A DNA stretch of 64,000 bases from Pseudomonas sp. SCB32 (GTDB lineage: Bacteria; Pseudomonadota; Gammaproteobacteria; Pseudomonadales; Pseudomonadaceae), in assembly GCF_009189165.1 (NCBI RefSeq), contig NZ_CP045118.1:1426001-1490000 (forward strand), in the 5' to 3' direction. Each line of letters opens with the position of its first letter. The first letter of the stretch is position 1. The position numbers were made by a program, and so were the translations under genes. Below the pieces are notes generated by a model. It searched no databases. It was not told the DNA's origin and saw nothing but the letters and a program-made list of their open reading frames with translations. This document shows, one piece after another, positions 27,796-36,261 of the stretch.

Positions 27796-27883
27796 GTAGG
27801 ATGGGTAGAGCTTGCGAAACCCATCGTTCACTGGCGCGGAGTTTCGGAGCAGCATGGGTTTCGCTTCGCTCTACCCATCCTAC
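27796..27883. repeat. Large GTAGGATGGGTAGAGC inverted repeat
   Basis: GTAGGATGGGTAGAGCTTGCGAAACCCAT at 27796 onward and its near reverse complement ATGGGTTTCGCTTCGCTCTACCCATCCTAC ending at 27883 form an 88-base stem-loop. The sequence type (CGAAACCCATC with CTACCCATCC) is a common Pseudomonas extragenic palindrome. It lies between two genes read in the same direction. Confidence 0.75.
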
Positions 27884-27899
27884 GGGCGAGAGCTTGATC

Positions 27900-29816
27900 T
27901 CAGGCAGTCAACAACGGCGGCATCGGGCAATCGAGGATATCCGCCACCGCCCGCATCAGCTCCGCTTCGCTGGCATTGATCTGGCCATCCTGCTCGACGC
28001 AGCGAGCCATCGCCTTGAGCAGTTGCGGCTTCTGCAATGGGCGCAGTTGCTCCAGCTGCTTCAGCGCGGCTTCCAGATCGCGCAACTGGCCCGCAGCGGG
28101 TAGCGGCCGGGGCGCGAAGGGCAGGCCGCCCCAGGCATCGGCGAAGGCCTGCTCGGTCTGCGCAGCGCTGGTTTCGCCAACGCGGGCAAGGAAGGCCAGC
28201 AGCACGGCGGTCGGTTCCGCCAGCTCGGCCAGCGCCACATTGCCGATCTTCGCGCTGCCGGGGCGCAGGTTGCGCTCGACGATCCGCAGCAGGGTCCACT
28301 CCAGCAGCTTCACCTTGCCGTCGAACTTGATCAGCAGCGCCATGTTCTCCCGCAGGACGAGGAAGCCCTGGGCATCGAGCTGCTTCAGCGCCGGCATGGC
28401 CAGGTCCAGCAACGGCAGGCGCTGGCCAGGGTCGAGGTGCAGCAGCGCTTCCTCCAGCAGGTCGAGTTGCAGCGCCAGGCTCAGGCCCAGTCTGGCTTTC
28501 ATCTGTTCCAGTTGGCCGGCGCGTTGCCCGGGCTCGCTGTCCAGCAGTAGGCCATAGACCAGCGCCTGGACACCCTCTACGTCGTGGGCGGCTCGTTGCA
28601 GGCGTGGGTCCAGGCGTTGCAGGGTGCCTCGGGCCTCCTGCAGATGGGCGACGGTGGGGGCGCCGACCGCGGCGACCGCGGCGACCGCCACGTCGACGGC
28701 GCTCGGCTGGTAGGGCTGGCCAGTCACGGCGGCAGTCCAGGCGTCCTTGTTGAGCAGCGCCACGTCCAGGCGCGGCTCGAATTTCGGGTAGCGGCCGTCC
28801 CAGCCAGGATCGACGCGGCGGATGCGCTCCTTCAGCGGTGGGTGGGTGTCGAACCAGCTGCTGCCCACGCCGTCGCCGAAGTACATGTGGCTGAATTCCG
28901 CGGCGCGAGGGGCGCTGAGCAGCGCGCCGAAGGGATTGCTGCCAATCTTCTTCAGGGCGCCGGCGATGGTGGAGGGATCACGGGTGAACTGCACCGCCGA
29001 GGCATCGGCCAGGAACTCGCGCTGGCGGCTGACCGAAGCCTTGATCAGCTGGCCGAAGAAGGTCCCGACATAGCCCAGTACGTAGAGCACCACACCGCAG
29101 CCGACTGCCAGTAGCGCGACGCTGCCGCCGCCCTTGTTGTCATCGCTGCTGCGGCTGCTGACGCGCACGCCGCTGCTGGTTTCGTCCAGGCCGCGCAGCA
29201 GCATTCCGCCGATCAGGCCAAGCAGGAGGATGCCGTGCAGCAGCGCGGTCAGGCGCGTGTTGAGCAGCATGTCGCCGTGGTGGATGTGGCTGAATTCGTG
29301 GGCGATCACGCCCTGCAGCTCGTTGCGTTCGAGCTGCTCGATGGCGCCGCGAGTGATGCCGATCACCGCATCGCGCGGGCTCAGGCCGGCGGCGAAGGCG
29401 TTGATCGAGGCGTCTTCCAGCACATACACCGGCGGCACCGGCGAGCCGGAGGCCAGGGCCATTTCCTCGACGACGTTGAGCAGCCGGCGTTCGTCGGCAT
29501 TGCTGGCGCTGAGGTTGAGCAGCCGGCCCCCCAGGCTTTCTGCCACGACCTTGCCGCCGGCGCTCAGTTGCACCTGCTTGAACAGTGCACCGGCGACGAC
29601 CACGGCGATGATGACGCCGGCCACCGACAGGTACAGCTCGGGGTCGGGCAGCGAGCTGCGCGAGGTCAGGTGCATCGTCGGCTCGCCCAGGTGACGCCAG
29701 AGCCAGCCCAGCGCGAGGCTGGTGATGGTCACCAGGCTGACCACCGCGGTGGTCAGCAGCAGGATCAGGCGCCCGGTCTGCCGCCGGGCGCGGTCCTGGT
29801 GTTCGAAGAAGTTCAT
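27900..29816 (-). CDS. HtpX-like M48 zinc metalloprotease with long C-terminal domain
   Basis: A 638-residue membrane protease. Two N-terminal membrane segments (about 17-40 and 62-80) precede the catalytic HEFSH (173-177); two more hydrophobic stretches (about 188-207 and 230-255) and a second zinc ligand region REFLADASAV follow. Up to about residue 350 it matches M48 peptidases. The remaining 290 residues are helical, Leu/Ala-rich and not recognised; they may form a cytosolic adaptor. It starts 11 bases after lemA ends, so LemA and this protease form an operon, a frequent pairing. Confidence 0.9.
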   Translation of the reverse strand: MNFFEHQDRARRQTGRLILLLTTAVVSLVTITSLALGWLWRHLGEPTMHLTSRSSLPDPELYLSVAGVIIAVVVAGALFKQVQLSAGGKVVAESLGGRLLNLSASNADERRLLNVVEEMALASGSPVPPVYVLEDASINAFAAGLSPRDAVIGITRGAIEQLERNELQGVIAHEFSHIHHGDMLLNTRLTALLHGILLLGLIGGMLLRGLDETSSGVRVSSRSSDDNKGGGSVALLAVGCGVVLYVLGYVGTFFGQLIKASVSRQREFLADASAVQFTRDPSTIAGALKKIGSNPFGALLSAPRAAEFSHMYFGDGVGSSWFDTHPPLKERIRRVDPGWDGRYPKFEPRLDVALLNKDAWTAAVTGQPYQPSAVDVAVAAVAAVGAPTVAHLQEARGTLQRLDPRLQRAAHDVEGVQALVYGLLLDSEPGQRAGQLEQMKARLGLSLALQLDLLEEALLHLDPGQRLPLLDLAMPALKQLDAQGFLVLRENMALLIKFDGKVKLLEWTLLRIVERNLRPGSAKIGNVALAELAEPTAVLLAFLARVGETSAAQTEQAFADAWGGLPFAPRPLPAAGQLRDLEAALKQLEQLRPLQKPQLLKAMARCVEQDGQINASEAELMRAVADILDCPMPPLLTA

Positions 29817-29827
29817 TCCCGTTCAGG

Positions 29828-30424
29828 TCAGAAGGCGACTTTCGGTGCGGACTGTATTTCCTTGCTGTCCTCGAACTCCAGCAGGCTGGCGTCCTTGCTG
29901 TGGCCGTAGGTGGTGGCCAGGAAGTTGGCGGGGAAGGACTGGCGGTAGGTGTTGTAGTCCATCACCGAGTCGTTGTAGGACTGACGGGCGAAGGCCACCT
30001 TGTTCTCGGTGCTGGAAAGCTCCTCGCTGATCTGCTGCAGGTTCTGCGAGGCCTTGAGGTCCGGATAGGCTTCCAGGGTCACGTTCAGGCGCCCCATCGC
30101 GCCGCCCAGGGCGTTCTCGGCGGCGGCCAGTTGCGCCATGCGGCCGGCGTCGCCGGGTTGTTCGGAGGCGGCCTTCAGACCAGCGACAGCGGCGTTACGG
30201 GCGGCAATGACCGCTTCCAGGGTCTCGCGCTCGTGCTTGAGGTAGGCCTTGGCGGTTTCCACCAGGTTGGGGATCAGGTCGTAGCGGCGCTTGAGCTGCA
30301 CTTCGATCTGGGCGAAAGCGTTCTGGTAGCGGTTGCGCAGCGCCACCAGGCGGTTGAAGACGCTGATCAGCAGGAAGATCGCGCCAGCGATGATGGCCAG
30401 GGTGACGATCGACGAAACGCTCAT
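29828..30424 (-). CDS. lemA: LemA family protein
   Basis: A 198-residue protein with one N-terminal membrane anchor (about 7-24) and the LemA helical domain, recognisable from RYQNAFAQIEVQLKRRYDLI and PNLVETAKAYLKHE, and the downstream YPDLKASQNLQQISEELSST. LemA proteins often pair with M48 proteases or TPM-domain proteins at the membrane; their biochemical role is unsettled. The metalloprotease gene follows directly. This is unrelated to the sensor kinase GacS, once also called LemA. Confidence 0.92.
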   Translation of the reverse strand: MSVSSIVTLAIIAGAIFLLISVFNRLVALRNRYQNAFAQIEVQLKRRYDLIPNLVETAKAYLKHERETLEAVIAARNAAVAGLKAASEQPGDAGRMAQLAAAENALGGAMGRLNVTLEAYPDLKASQNLQQISEELSSTENKVAFARQSYNDSVMDYNTYRQSFPANFLATTYGHSKDASLLEFEDSKEIQSAPKVAF

Positions 30425-30545
30425 GGGATGTCCTTATCGGCAGGCGATTGAGCCACGATGATAGCGGAAAGCCGGCCATGCGTTGGGCAACTTCTCACGT
30501 CTTGCTTCGTCGATTCTTCGGCAATGTTTCGGAGCATTTCTGAAC

Positions 30546-30575
30546 GACAAAGGGCCTCCGTGGAGGCCCTTTGTC
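30546..30575 (-). terminator. Candidate terminator of the cysteine hydrolase gene
   Basis: GACAAAGGGCCTCC (30546-30559) pairs perfectly with GGAGGCCCTTTGTC (30562-30575), a 14-bp stem with a minimal loop. It lies 13 bases after the hydrolase stop. The A/T-rich base of the stem could supply the U tract in either direction. Confidence 0.75.
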
Positions 30576-30588
30576 CGAACCGTACGAA

Positions 30589-31137
30589 TCAGCGGTTCAG
30601 GTACTCGGCGGTCGATACCACTTCTGCGTAGGCAAATGCCAGGGATGCCATGTAGGCCGCGTGCACCTGGGCTGCCGGCACTTTCACACCGTTGAACTCC
30701 AGGTCCAGGGTGGCGCAGGCGTCGTGCAGAACGGTGACGCTGTAGCCGAAGTCGGCGGCGGCGCGGACGGCGCCATCCACGCACATGTGGCTCATGTGGC
30801 CGACCACGACGACGGACTCGATGCCGTGCTTGTCGAGGATCGCCTTGAGGTCGGTGCCACGGAACGAGTTGACGAAGTGCTTGAGCACCACGGCTTCGCC
30901 GGGCAGATTGGCGACTTTCGCGTGAATCTGCGCGCCTTCGCTGCCGGGAGCGAAGAAGGGCGCGTCGGCGCTTTCGAATTCGTGGCGGACATGGACCACC
31001 AGGTCACCGCGTTCACGGAAGGCGGCAAGTACCTTGGCGGCCTGGCTGGCGGCGGGCTCGATGCCGACCAGCGGCCATTTGCCGGCAGGGAAGTAGTCGT
31101 TCTGGATATCCACTAGGATGAGCGCTTGCTTTGCCAT
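30589..31137 (-). CDS. Isochorismatase-like cysteine hydrolase
   Basis: A 182-residue hydrolase. The catalytic triad positions of the family are visible: Asp in ALILVDIQNDYFPAG, Lys in VVLKHFVNSF and nucleophilic Cys in GHMSHMCVDGAVRAA. Members hydrolyse isochorismate, nicotinamide or other amides; the substrate here is open. I chose ATG 31137 (MAKQALIL), since the upstream extension shows no similarity. It is divergent from a GlxA-type AraC gene, which frequently regulates exactly this kind of hydrolase. Confidence 0.9.
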   Translation of the reverse strand: MAKQALILVDIQNDYFPAGKWPLVGIEPAASQAAKVLAAFRERGDLVVHVRHEFESADAPFFAPGSEGAQIHAKVANLPGEAVVLKHFVNSFRGTDLKAILDKHGIESVVVVGHMSHMCVDGAVRAAADFGYSVTVLHDACATLDLEFNGVKVPAAQVHAAYMASLAFAYAEVVSTAEYLNR

Positions 31138-31244
31138 TTCCGAAATCCTCTTCGAGTGGGGGAGTGGAGAAGTGGCACCAGTATGGTTCGCCGCGCGCAC
31201 AGCGGGGATCAGTTGGAACGACAATAACAGGGGGTAAACTGACA

Positions 31245-32255
31245 ATGGTTGGGCAAAGGCGCGTCGTCGAGATCGGGCTGCTGATCTATCCCGGTGTGCA
31301 GACGGCGGCGCTGCACGGGCTGACCGACCTGTTCGCGGTGGCCGAGCGGATCGCCGCGCAGGAGGCCGGCGAACAACTGCCGGTGCTGCGGGTCAGCCAC
31401 TGGTCCGGCGAGGACGGCGGCGAGCCGCGGCGCGTCTTCGATTCCCTCTCTCACCAGCAGCTTGATGTCGAAAGCCGGCTGGTTGCCGTACTGGTGCCGC
31501 CTTCGCTGTTCGGTTTGCCCGATGCCGCGCCGCTGCGCCATCTCACTGACTGGCTGGCCGCGCGTCACGGCGAAGGCGCCATCGTCGGCTCGGTGTGCAT
31601 CGGCGGCCTGCTGGTGGCTGAGGCCGGCCTGCTCGACGGTCGCTCCGCTACCGCCCACTGGAGCGGGGCCGAAGCCTTCGGCCGGCGTTTCCCCAAGGTG
31701 CGCCTGGAGGCGCACAAGCCCATCGTCGATGACGGCGACCTGATCACCTCCGCCGGACTGATGGCCTGGTCGGAAGTGGGGCTGCGCGTGGTCGACCGCC
31801 TGCTGGGGCCCAGCATCGCCTCGCGCACCGCGCGTTTCCTGGTGGTGGAGCACAGCGACAGCGCCCAGCAATGCGGCAGCAACTTCTCCCCGCTGCTGGG
31901 CCATGGCGACGCGGCGATCCTCAAGGTGCAGCACTGGCTGCAGGGCAACGGCGCGGTGGACGTGAGCCTGCCGGCGATGGCCGCCCAGGCCGGGCTGGAG
32001 GAGCGTACCTTCCTCCGCCGCTTCCGGGCGGCCACCGGCCTCAAGCCCACCGAGTACTGCCAGCACCTGCGGGTGGGCAAGGCGCGGGAGCTGCTGGAGT
32101 TCACCAACGGCACGGTGGACCACATCGCCTATACGGTCGGCTACCTCGATCCCGGCTCGTTCCGCAGCACCTTTCGCAAGATCACCGGGATGTCACCCAG
32201 CGACTACCGCAAGCGCTTCGGCGCGAAGCCGGCGGAAGTCGCCATCAGGGACTGA
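31245..32255 (+). CDS. GlxA-type AraC regulator with DJ-1/PfpI-like domain
   Basis: A 336-residue regulator. The N-terminal half is a DJ-1/PfpI class I amidotransferase-like domain with a nucleophile-elbow-like GSVCIGGLLVAEAGLLDG; the C-terminal half is an AraC double helix-turn-helix (VSLPAMAAQAGLEERTFLRR and VDHIAYTVGYLDPGSFRSTF). ATG 31245 was chosen over an upstream in-frame start at 31131, which would overlap the divergent gene. Probably regulates the isochorismatase-like gene opposite. Its 3' end overlaps the convergent DUF3303 gene by 11 bases. Confidence 0.9.
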   Translation: MVGQRRVVEIGLLIYPGVQTAALHGLTDLFAVAERIAAQEAGEQLPVLRVSHWSGEDGGEPRRVFDSLSHQQLDVESRLVAVLVPPSLFGLPDAAPLRHLTDWLAARHGEGAIVGSVCIGGLLVAEAGLLDGRSATAHWSGAEAFGRRFPKVRLEAHKPIVDDGDLITSAGLMAWSEVGLRVVDRLLGPSIASRTARFLVVEHSDSAQQCGSNFSPLLGHGDAAILKVQHWLQGNGAVDVSLPAMAAQAGLEERTFLRRFRAATGLKPTEYCQHLRVGKARELLEFTNGTVDHIAYTVGYLDPGSFRSTFRKITGMSPSDYRKRFGAKPAEVAIRD

Positions 32256-32541
32256 CCGAGGTCGACGCTTCCATCTGCTGTACCAGCAAGGGGGCGTATT
32301 CGGCATCGGTCATCGCGGGGTGCACCTGAAGATTCATCAGGTCGGTCCATTGCAGCATCCAGCGCTGCAGGTCGAGGGGGTTCTCGGCTTCCGCCAGGCC
32401 AAAGCCCAGCATGTGGCCCATGGCGTGCCAGCGGCCGACCAGCTTGACGTTGGCCGGCGGCTGGCCGCCGGTCTGCAGGAAGCGCTGGATGACCTTGTCG
32501 CGGTTTTCCATGGGAATGGTCCAATGCACCAGATAGAGCAC
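32245..32541 (-). CDS. DUF3303 family protein
   Basis: A 98-residue protein beginning VLYLVHWTIPMENRD and containing GRWHAMGHMLGFGLAEAENP, typical of DUF3303, a ferredoxin-like small domain of unknown role. I chose GTG at 32541 because GGAGG lies 7 bases upstream and the family N-terminus starts there; the upstream extension is low-complexity and unlike the family. Convergent with the GlxA-type regulator. Confidence 0.82.
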   Translation of the reverse strand: MLYLVHWTIPMENRDKVIQRFLQTGGQPPANVKLVGRWHAMGHMLGFGLAEAENPLDLQRWMLQWTDLMNLQVHPAMTDAEYAPLLVQQMEASTSVSP

Positions 32542-32846
32542 GTCGCACCTCCAGCCCGGGTCCGGGCAGGCAAGATTCGCGGACCCGAATCGGCACCGCT
32601 GCCAGGGTCGCGCCCGTGTATCCCAGGCGTTACAGCCTATGGCTGGGAGCGGTTTCCTCTTCACAGGCATAGCAGCCGGGCCGATGCCGGCCACGGCCGC
32701 TGATCGGCGCTGCAAGGTGCAGTCGATCGACGGTCAGACCCAGCGCGGTGTTCAGCATCCGCTGAGATCGCAGCCTCAATCGGCTGCGGTTGCGATAATA
32801 TGCTTATTAAATTACTTATATTTCCTGCCTCGTCAGCGAGGCAGTC
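32542..32846. promoter_or_regulatory. AT-rich promoter/operator region of the toxin-antitoxin module
   Basis: Left two thirds show no gene. From 32788 to 32825 the sequence is strikingly AT-rich (ATAATATGCTTATTAAATTA) for this genome and offers a -35 TTGCGA (32790-32795) and -10-like hexamers. Two perfect inverted repeats frame it: GCAGCC-TCAATC-GGCTGC (32770-32787) and GCCTCG-TCAG-CGAGGC (32827-32842). The second contains the GAGG ribosome-binding site of the toxin gene. They are likely antitoxin operators. Confidence 0.65.
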
Positions 32847-33092
32847 ATGAACAGGATCAACTGGACAAGAAAGGCCGTGAAACAGCTCGGCAAGTCGGAC
32901 CAGCCGACGATCTACGATGCCGTGCAAGAGCCGGCGTGGATGCCGAACGTCCAGCATGTGAAAAAGCTGGCCAACCACGCCTATGGCTACCGCTTGCGGG
33001 TAGGCAATTACCGGGTGCTGTTCGACTGGGATGGCGGCATCCACATCGTGAATATCGAAGAGGTCAGAAAACGCGATGAGCACACGTACTAA
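32847..33092 (+). CDS. RelE/ParE-family toxin
   Basis: An 81-residue basic protein of the RelE/ParE superfamily (cytotoxic translational repressor type). It begins INWTRKAVKQL and has the conserved core VKKLANHAYGYRLRVGNYRV with LFDWDGG and a final IEEVRKRDEHTY, where Arg and His/Tyr would act in mRNA cleavage. The middle helix seems a few residues short of most relatives. The toxin gene comes first, as in higBA, and overlaps the antitoxin by 17 bases. Confidence 0.9.
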   Translation: MNRINWTRKAVKQLGKSDQPTIYDAVQEPAWMPNVQHVKKLANHAYGYRLRVGNYRVLFDWDGGIHIVNIEEVRKRDEHTY

Positions 33093-33402
33093 CGTGCAGA
33101 TCATCAACGGGCCGGACGGTGTACCGGCCTTCGTGGTCATTCCCTACGCGGACTACATCGCCAGCCACCCGAGGGAGGATCTGGTGCCCAACGAAGTGGT
33201 GGGCTTCATGGTCAAGGAGGGGTTGACCGCCATCGGCGCCTGGCGCAGGCACCTGGGGCTGACCCAGGCGGAAGTCGCCGAGCGCATCGGCATCAGCCAG
33301 TCGGCCTATGCCCAGCAGGAGGTCGCTACCCGACCGCGCAAACCCACGCGGGAGAAAGTTGCGAAAGCATTGGGGATCCATGCTGACCTGCTGGATATCT
33401 AA
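33076..33402 (+). CDS. XRE-family antitoxin with Phd-like N-terminus
   Basis: A 108-residue protein. The N-terminal part (GPDGVPAFVVIPYADYI) resembles the short beta segment of Phd/YefM-like antitoxins; residues from about 55 form a Cro/C1-type helix-turn-helix (RHLGLTQAEVAERIGISQSA). It should neutralise the upstream RelE-type toxin and bind the palindromes before the operon. Starts inside the toxin gene (ATG 33076), coupling translation. Confidence 0.9.
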   Translation: MSTRTNVQIINGPDGVPAFVVIPYADYIASHPREDLVPNEVVGFMVKEGLTAIGAWRRHLGLTQAEVAERIGISQSAYAQQEVATRPRKPTREKVAKALGIHADLLDI

Positions 33403-33413
33403 GCGCGGGGTGG

Positions 33414-33782
33414 TCATACCCAGCGATCATTCTCCGCCGTGCGCTCGCCGCCGACGTCTCCGGTATTCAGCACCCCGCGCGGCTCGATCAGCATCACCTG
33501 CACCTCGTGCTCGGCGTAAGGCTTGTGCTCGACGCCGCGCGGCACCACGTACAACTCCCCGGCGCGCAGGGTGAGCGGGCCGTCGCGGAAGTCGATGCGC
33601 AGTTCGCCCTCCAGCACGATGAAGGTCTCGTCGGTGTCGGCGTGGCTGTGCCAGACGAAGTCGCCGTGCAGCTTTACCACCTTGAACTGGTAGTCGTTCA
33701 TCTCGGCGATCACCCGCGGCTGCCAGGTTTCGTGGATGCCCGAGAGCTTGTCCTGAAGGTTGATAGGTTGGCGCGTGGTCAT
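33414..33782 (-). CDS. Cupin-domain protein
   Basis: A 122-residue single-domain cupin. Motif 1 is visible as WHSHADTDETFIVLEGELRI, with metal ligands His, His, Glu, and motif 2 as ELYVVPRGVEHKPYAEHEV. It resembles mannose-6-phosphate isomerase-like cupins; a metal-dependent role is likely but the substrate is unknown. The ATG at 33782 is preceded by GGAG. It is convergent with the antitoxin gene (11-base gap). Confidence 0.87.
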   Translation of the reverse strand: MTTRQPINLQDKLSGIHETWQPRVIAEMNDYQFKVVKLHGDFVWHSHADTDETFIVLEGELRIDFRDGPLTLRAGELYVVPRGVEHKPYAEHEVQVMLIEPRGVLNTGDVGGERTAENDRWV

Positions 33783-33963
33783 GGCGTTCTCCTTTAATTG
33801 ACTTGCCAGACACTACGGGCCCGTCCGGAATCGGTCTTGCAGGAAATTGCGCTTCGATCATCCGTGCATTGGCTTCATCGGCTTGCCGGGGTGTCCTCGC
33901 TGAGTGGGTGAAAGCGGGCGGCTATGCTGGAAACATTGCGCCTGCCTTGCGCCGGAGATCGCC

Positions 33964-34392
33964 ATGTCCACGCCCGTTCCAGCCGCCCGCCCCAGCGTCA
34001 TTCCCTGCCTGCGCTACCGCGATGCGCCGCGCGCCATCGACTGGCTGTGCGCCACCTTCGGCTTCCGGCGCCAGTTGGTGGTGGCAGATGAGCACGGTGG
34101 CATTGCCCATGCGCAACTGGTGCTGGCCGATGGCAGCGGGCTGCTGATGCTCGGCTCGCTGCACGACAACGAGTACGGCCGGCTGATGCGCCAGCCGGAC
34201 GAGGTCGGTGGCTGCACCCAGAGCATCTATGTCGTGGTGAAGGATGCCGAGGCGCTGTACCGCGCGGCGGTGGACGGCGGCGCACAGATCGTCATCGACA
34301 TCAAGGACGAGGACTACGGCGGCCAGGGCTTCACCTGTCGTGATCCGGAAGGGCATATCTGGAGCTTTGGCACTTACGACCCCTGGCACTGA
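33964..34392 (+). CDS. VOC-family (glyoxalase/bleomycin-resistance-like) protein
   Basis: A 142-residue protein with the paired beta-alpha-beta folds of the vicinal oxygen chelate superfamily: VIPCLRYRDAPRAIDWLCATFGF, central AQLVLADGSGLLML, and C-terminal FTCRDPEGHIWSFGTY, the segment found in PhnB-like members. ATG 33964 has GGAG upstream. First of eight same-strand genes up to 38499. The substrate is unknown. Confidence 0.87.
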   Translation: MSTPVPAARPSVIPCLRYRDAPRAIDWLCATFGFRRQLVVADEHGGIAHAQLVLADGSGLLMLGSLHDNEYGRLMRQPDEVGGCTQSIYVVVKDAEALYRAAVDGGAQIVIDIKDEDYGGQGFTCRDPEGHIWSFGTYDPWH

Positions 34393-34493
34393 GCCCCACG
34401 CGAAATCCGGTCGGCTGCGCTACCCTGTCCAGCCCGCTGCCTCGATGGGCGGCTGGCCCCGTGATCCGCAACCCAACGATTAAGGAGCACGTG

Positions 34494-35318
34494 ATGAACA
34501 CTGTGGTATTCGCCGACGGCACCGCCGTTCCCGCCATCGGCCAGGGCACCTGGCGCCTGGGTGAGAACCGTGCCGAGCGCCCGCGCGAAGTGGCGGCGCT
34601 GCGCGACGGCATCGAGCGCGGCCTGACCCTGATCGACACCGCCGAGATGTACGGCGAGGGCGGCTCGGAGGAGGTGGTCGGCGAGGCCATCGCCGGGCTG
34701 CGCGACCGGGTTTTCCTGGTCAGCAAGGTCTATCCGCACAACGCCAGCCGGCGCGGCATTCCCGAGGCCTGCGAGCGCAGCCTGAAGCGTCTGCGCACCG
34801 ACTGCCTGGACCTCTACCTGCTGCACTGGCGCGGCCAGTATCCGCTGGAGGAAACGGTGGAGGCCTTCGAGCGCCTGCGCGAGGCCGGCAAGATCCGCCG
34901 CTGGGGCGTGTCCAATTTCGACCTCGACGACATGCAGGAGCTGAACGAGCCGGCCTGCGCCACCAACCAGGTGCAGTACAGCCTGGAGGAGCGCGGTATC
35001 GAGTGGGACCTGCTGCCCTGGTGCCAGGAGCAGCGCATGCCGCTGATGGCCTACTGTCCGGTCGGGCAGGGCGGCAACCTGCTGCGTCATCGCGCACTGG
35101 CCGAAATCGCCGCCCGCCACGACGCCACCCCGGCCCGCGTGGCGCTGGCCTGGCTGATCCACCAGCCGGGCGTGATCGCCATTCCCAAGGCGGTGGAGCC
35201 GCTGCACGTGCGCGACAACGCCGCCGCACTGCAGCTGCGCCTGAGCGCCGAGGACCTGGAGCTGTTCGACGCCGCCTTCCCGCCGCCGACGCGCAAGCGG
35301 CACCTGGCGGTGGTCTGA
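34494..35318 (+). CDS. Aldo/keto reductase
   Basis: A 274-residue NADPH-dependent oxidoreductase with a TIM barrel. The tetrad is visible: Asp and Tyr in LIDTAEMYGEGGSEEVVGEA, Lys in VFLVSKVYPHN and His in DLYLLHWRG; the NADP site appears late as IPKAVEPLHVRDN. It resembles the bacterial AKR5/YeaE-type group that reduces aldehydes such as methylglyoxal. AAGGAG precedes ATG 34494. Four bases separate it from the SRPBCC gene, so they are co-transcribed. Confidence 0.92.
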   Translation: MNTVVFADGTAVPAIGQGTWRLGENRAERPREVAALRDGIERGLTLIDTAEMYGEGGSEEVVGEAIAGLRDRVFLVSKVYPHNASRRGIPEACERSLKRLRTDCLDLYLLHWRGQYPLEETVEAFERLREAGKIRRWGVSNFDLDDMQELNEPACATNQVQYSLEERGIEWDLLPWCQEQRMPLMAYCPVGQGGNLLRHRALAEIAARHDATPARVALAWLIHQPGVIAIPKAVEPLHVRDNAAALQLRLSAEDLELFDAAFPPPTRKRHLAVV

Positions 35319-35322
35319 CGCC

Positions 35323-35796
35323 GTGGCCGTGCGCCGTCTGCGATTCATCATGCCGGCGCCCGCCGAGGCGGTATTCGAGGCTTTCCATGATCATCGCCAG
35401 CGTCTGCGCTGGGACACGCTGTTGTCAGAGGCGTACGTCGAAGGTGGGGCAACCCACCCGTCGATCGGCGCGGTATCGGTGAATCGCGGGCGGGGGATAC
35501 GGCGCTGCTTCATGCTGCGCACGCGTTTCGTCAACTTCGATCCGCCCAGGCGTGCCGCTGCCGTGCTGGTCGAGCCCAGCGGACCGTTCCGGCAGTGGGC
35601 GGCCACGCTGCAGCATCGCGACCTTGCGGCGGGGCACTCCGAGTTGCTGTACAGCTTCGACCTGGCGATACGCCCGCGCTGGCTGGGGCGGTGGCTGGAT
35701 GCCTGGGTGGCGGGATTCTTCGAGCGGGCCACGCGCCAGCGTTTTGCCGCACTGGCGAACTATCTGCAGTCTCGCCCCGGCCGGGTGGGTGGCTGA
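35323..35796 (+). CDS. SRPBCC (START/Bet v1-like) family protein
   Basis: A 157-residue protein. The N-terminus RRLRFIMPAPAEAVFEAFHDHR is the typical first strand and helix of SRPBCC domains, which enclose a hydrophobic ligand pocket; the last helix is WVAGFFERATRQRFAALANY. Start is GTG 35323, four bases after the aldo/keto reductase stop. Could bind or cyclise a hydrophobic metabolite; no catalytic residue can be assigned. Confidence 0.8.
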   Translation: MAVRRLRFIMPAPAEAVFEAFHDHRQRLRWDTLLSEAYVEGGATHPSIGAVSVNRGRGIRRCFMLRTRFVNFDPPRRAAAVLVEPSGPFRQWAATLQHRDLAAGHSELLYSFDLAIRPRWLGRWLDAWVAGFFERATRQRFAALANYLQSRPGRVGG

Positions 35797-35888
35797 CCGC
35801 CGCCCCGGTCGTCGCCGCACCCGGTGTGGCCGGGGCAGGGTGCTAGCCTTCCCCGATACCGGACGCACCGGTGGGGAGGGCAGCACAG

Positions 35889-36260
35889 ATGACCAACTAC
35901 ACGGCGGAAAGCGCCGCCATCAACAGGGTCCTCACGGATTACGTGGAGGGCATGACCTTCGCCGATGAAGCCAGGTTGCGCCAGGCGTTCCATCCATCCT
36001 GCAAGATCATCGGCAATTACCACGGCGACCTGGAGTGGGCAACGCTGGATGACTTCATCGGCGCGATCAAGGCCGAGTCACCGCCAACGACGGGCGCGCC
36101 GCCGGTGTGGGAGCTGAAGTCGCTGGATATCACTGGCGACAGTGCGGTGGCGAAGGTCACCGACGAATTCTTGGGCATGCACTTCACCGACTACCTGTCG
36201 CTGCTGCGCATCGGCTCGCAGTGGTCGATCATCAACAAGCTCTACTACCTGCACGAGTGA
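35889..36260 (+). CDS. NTF2-like (SnoaL/lumazine-binding-like) protein
   Basis: A 123-residue protein of the NTF2-like superfamily. It has YVEGMTFADEARLRQAFHPS, the central DFIGAIKAESPP and the last strand GSQWSIINKLYYLH, matching the putative lumazine-binding family. These small cones serve as isomerases, cyclases or binding proteins. I chose ATG 35889; an upstream in-frame ATG at 35871 adds six residues. Its stop lies one base before the next gene's GTG start. Confidence 0.82.
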   Translation: MTNYTAESAAINRVLTDYVEGMTFADEARLRQAFHPSCKIIGNYHGDLEWATLDDFIGAIKAESPPTTGAPPVWELKSLDITGDSAVAKVTDEFLGMHFTDYLSLLRIGSQWSIINKLYYLHE

Positions 36261-36261
36261 C

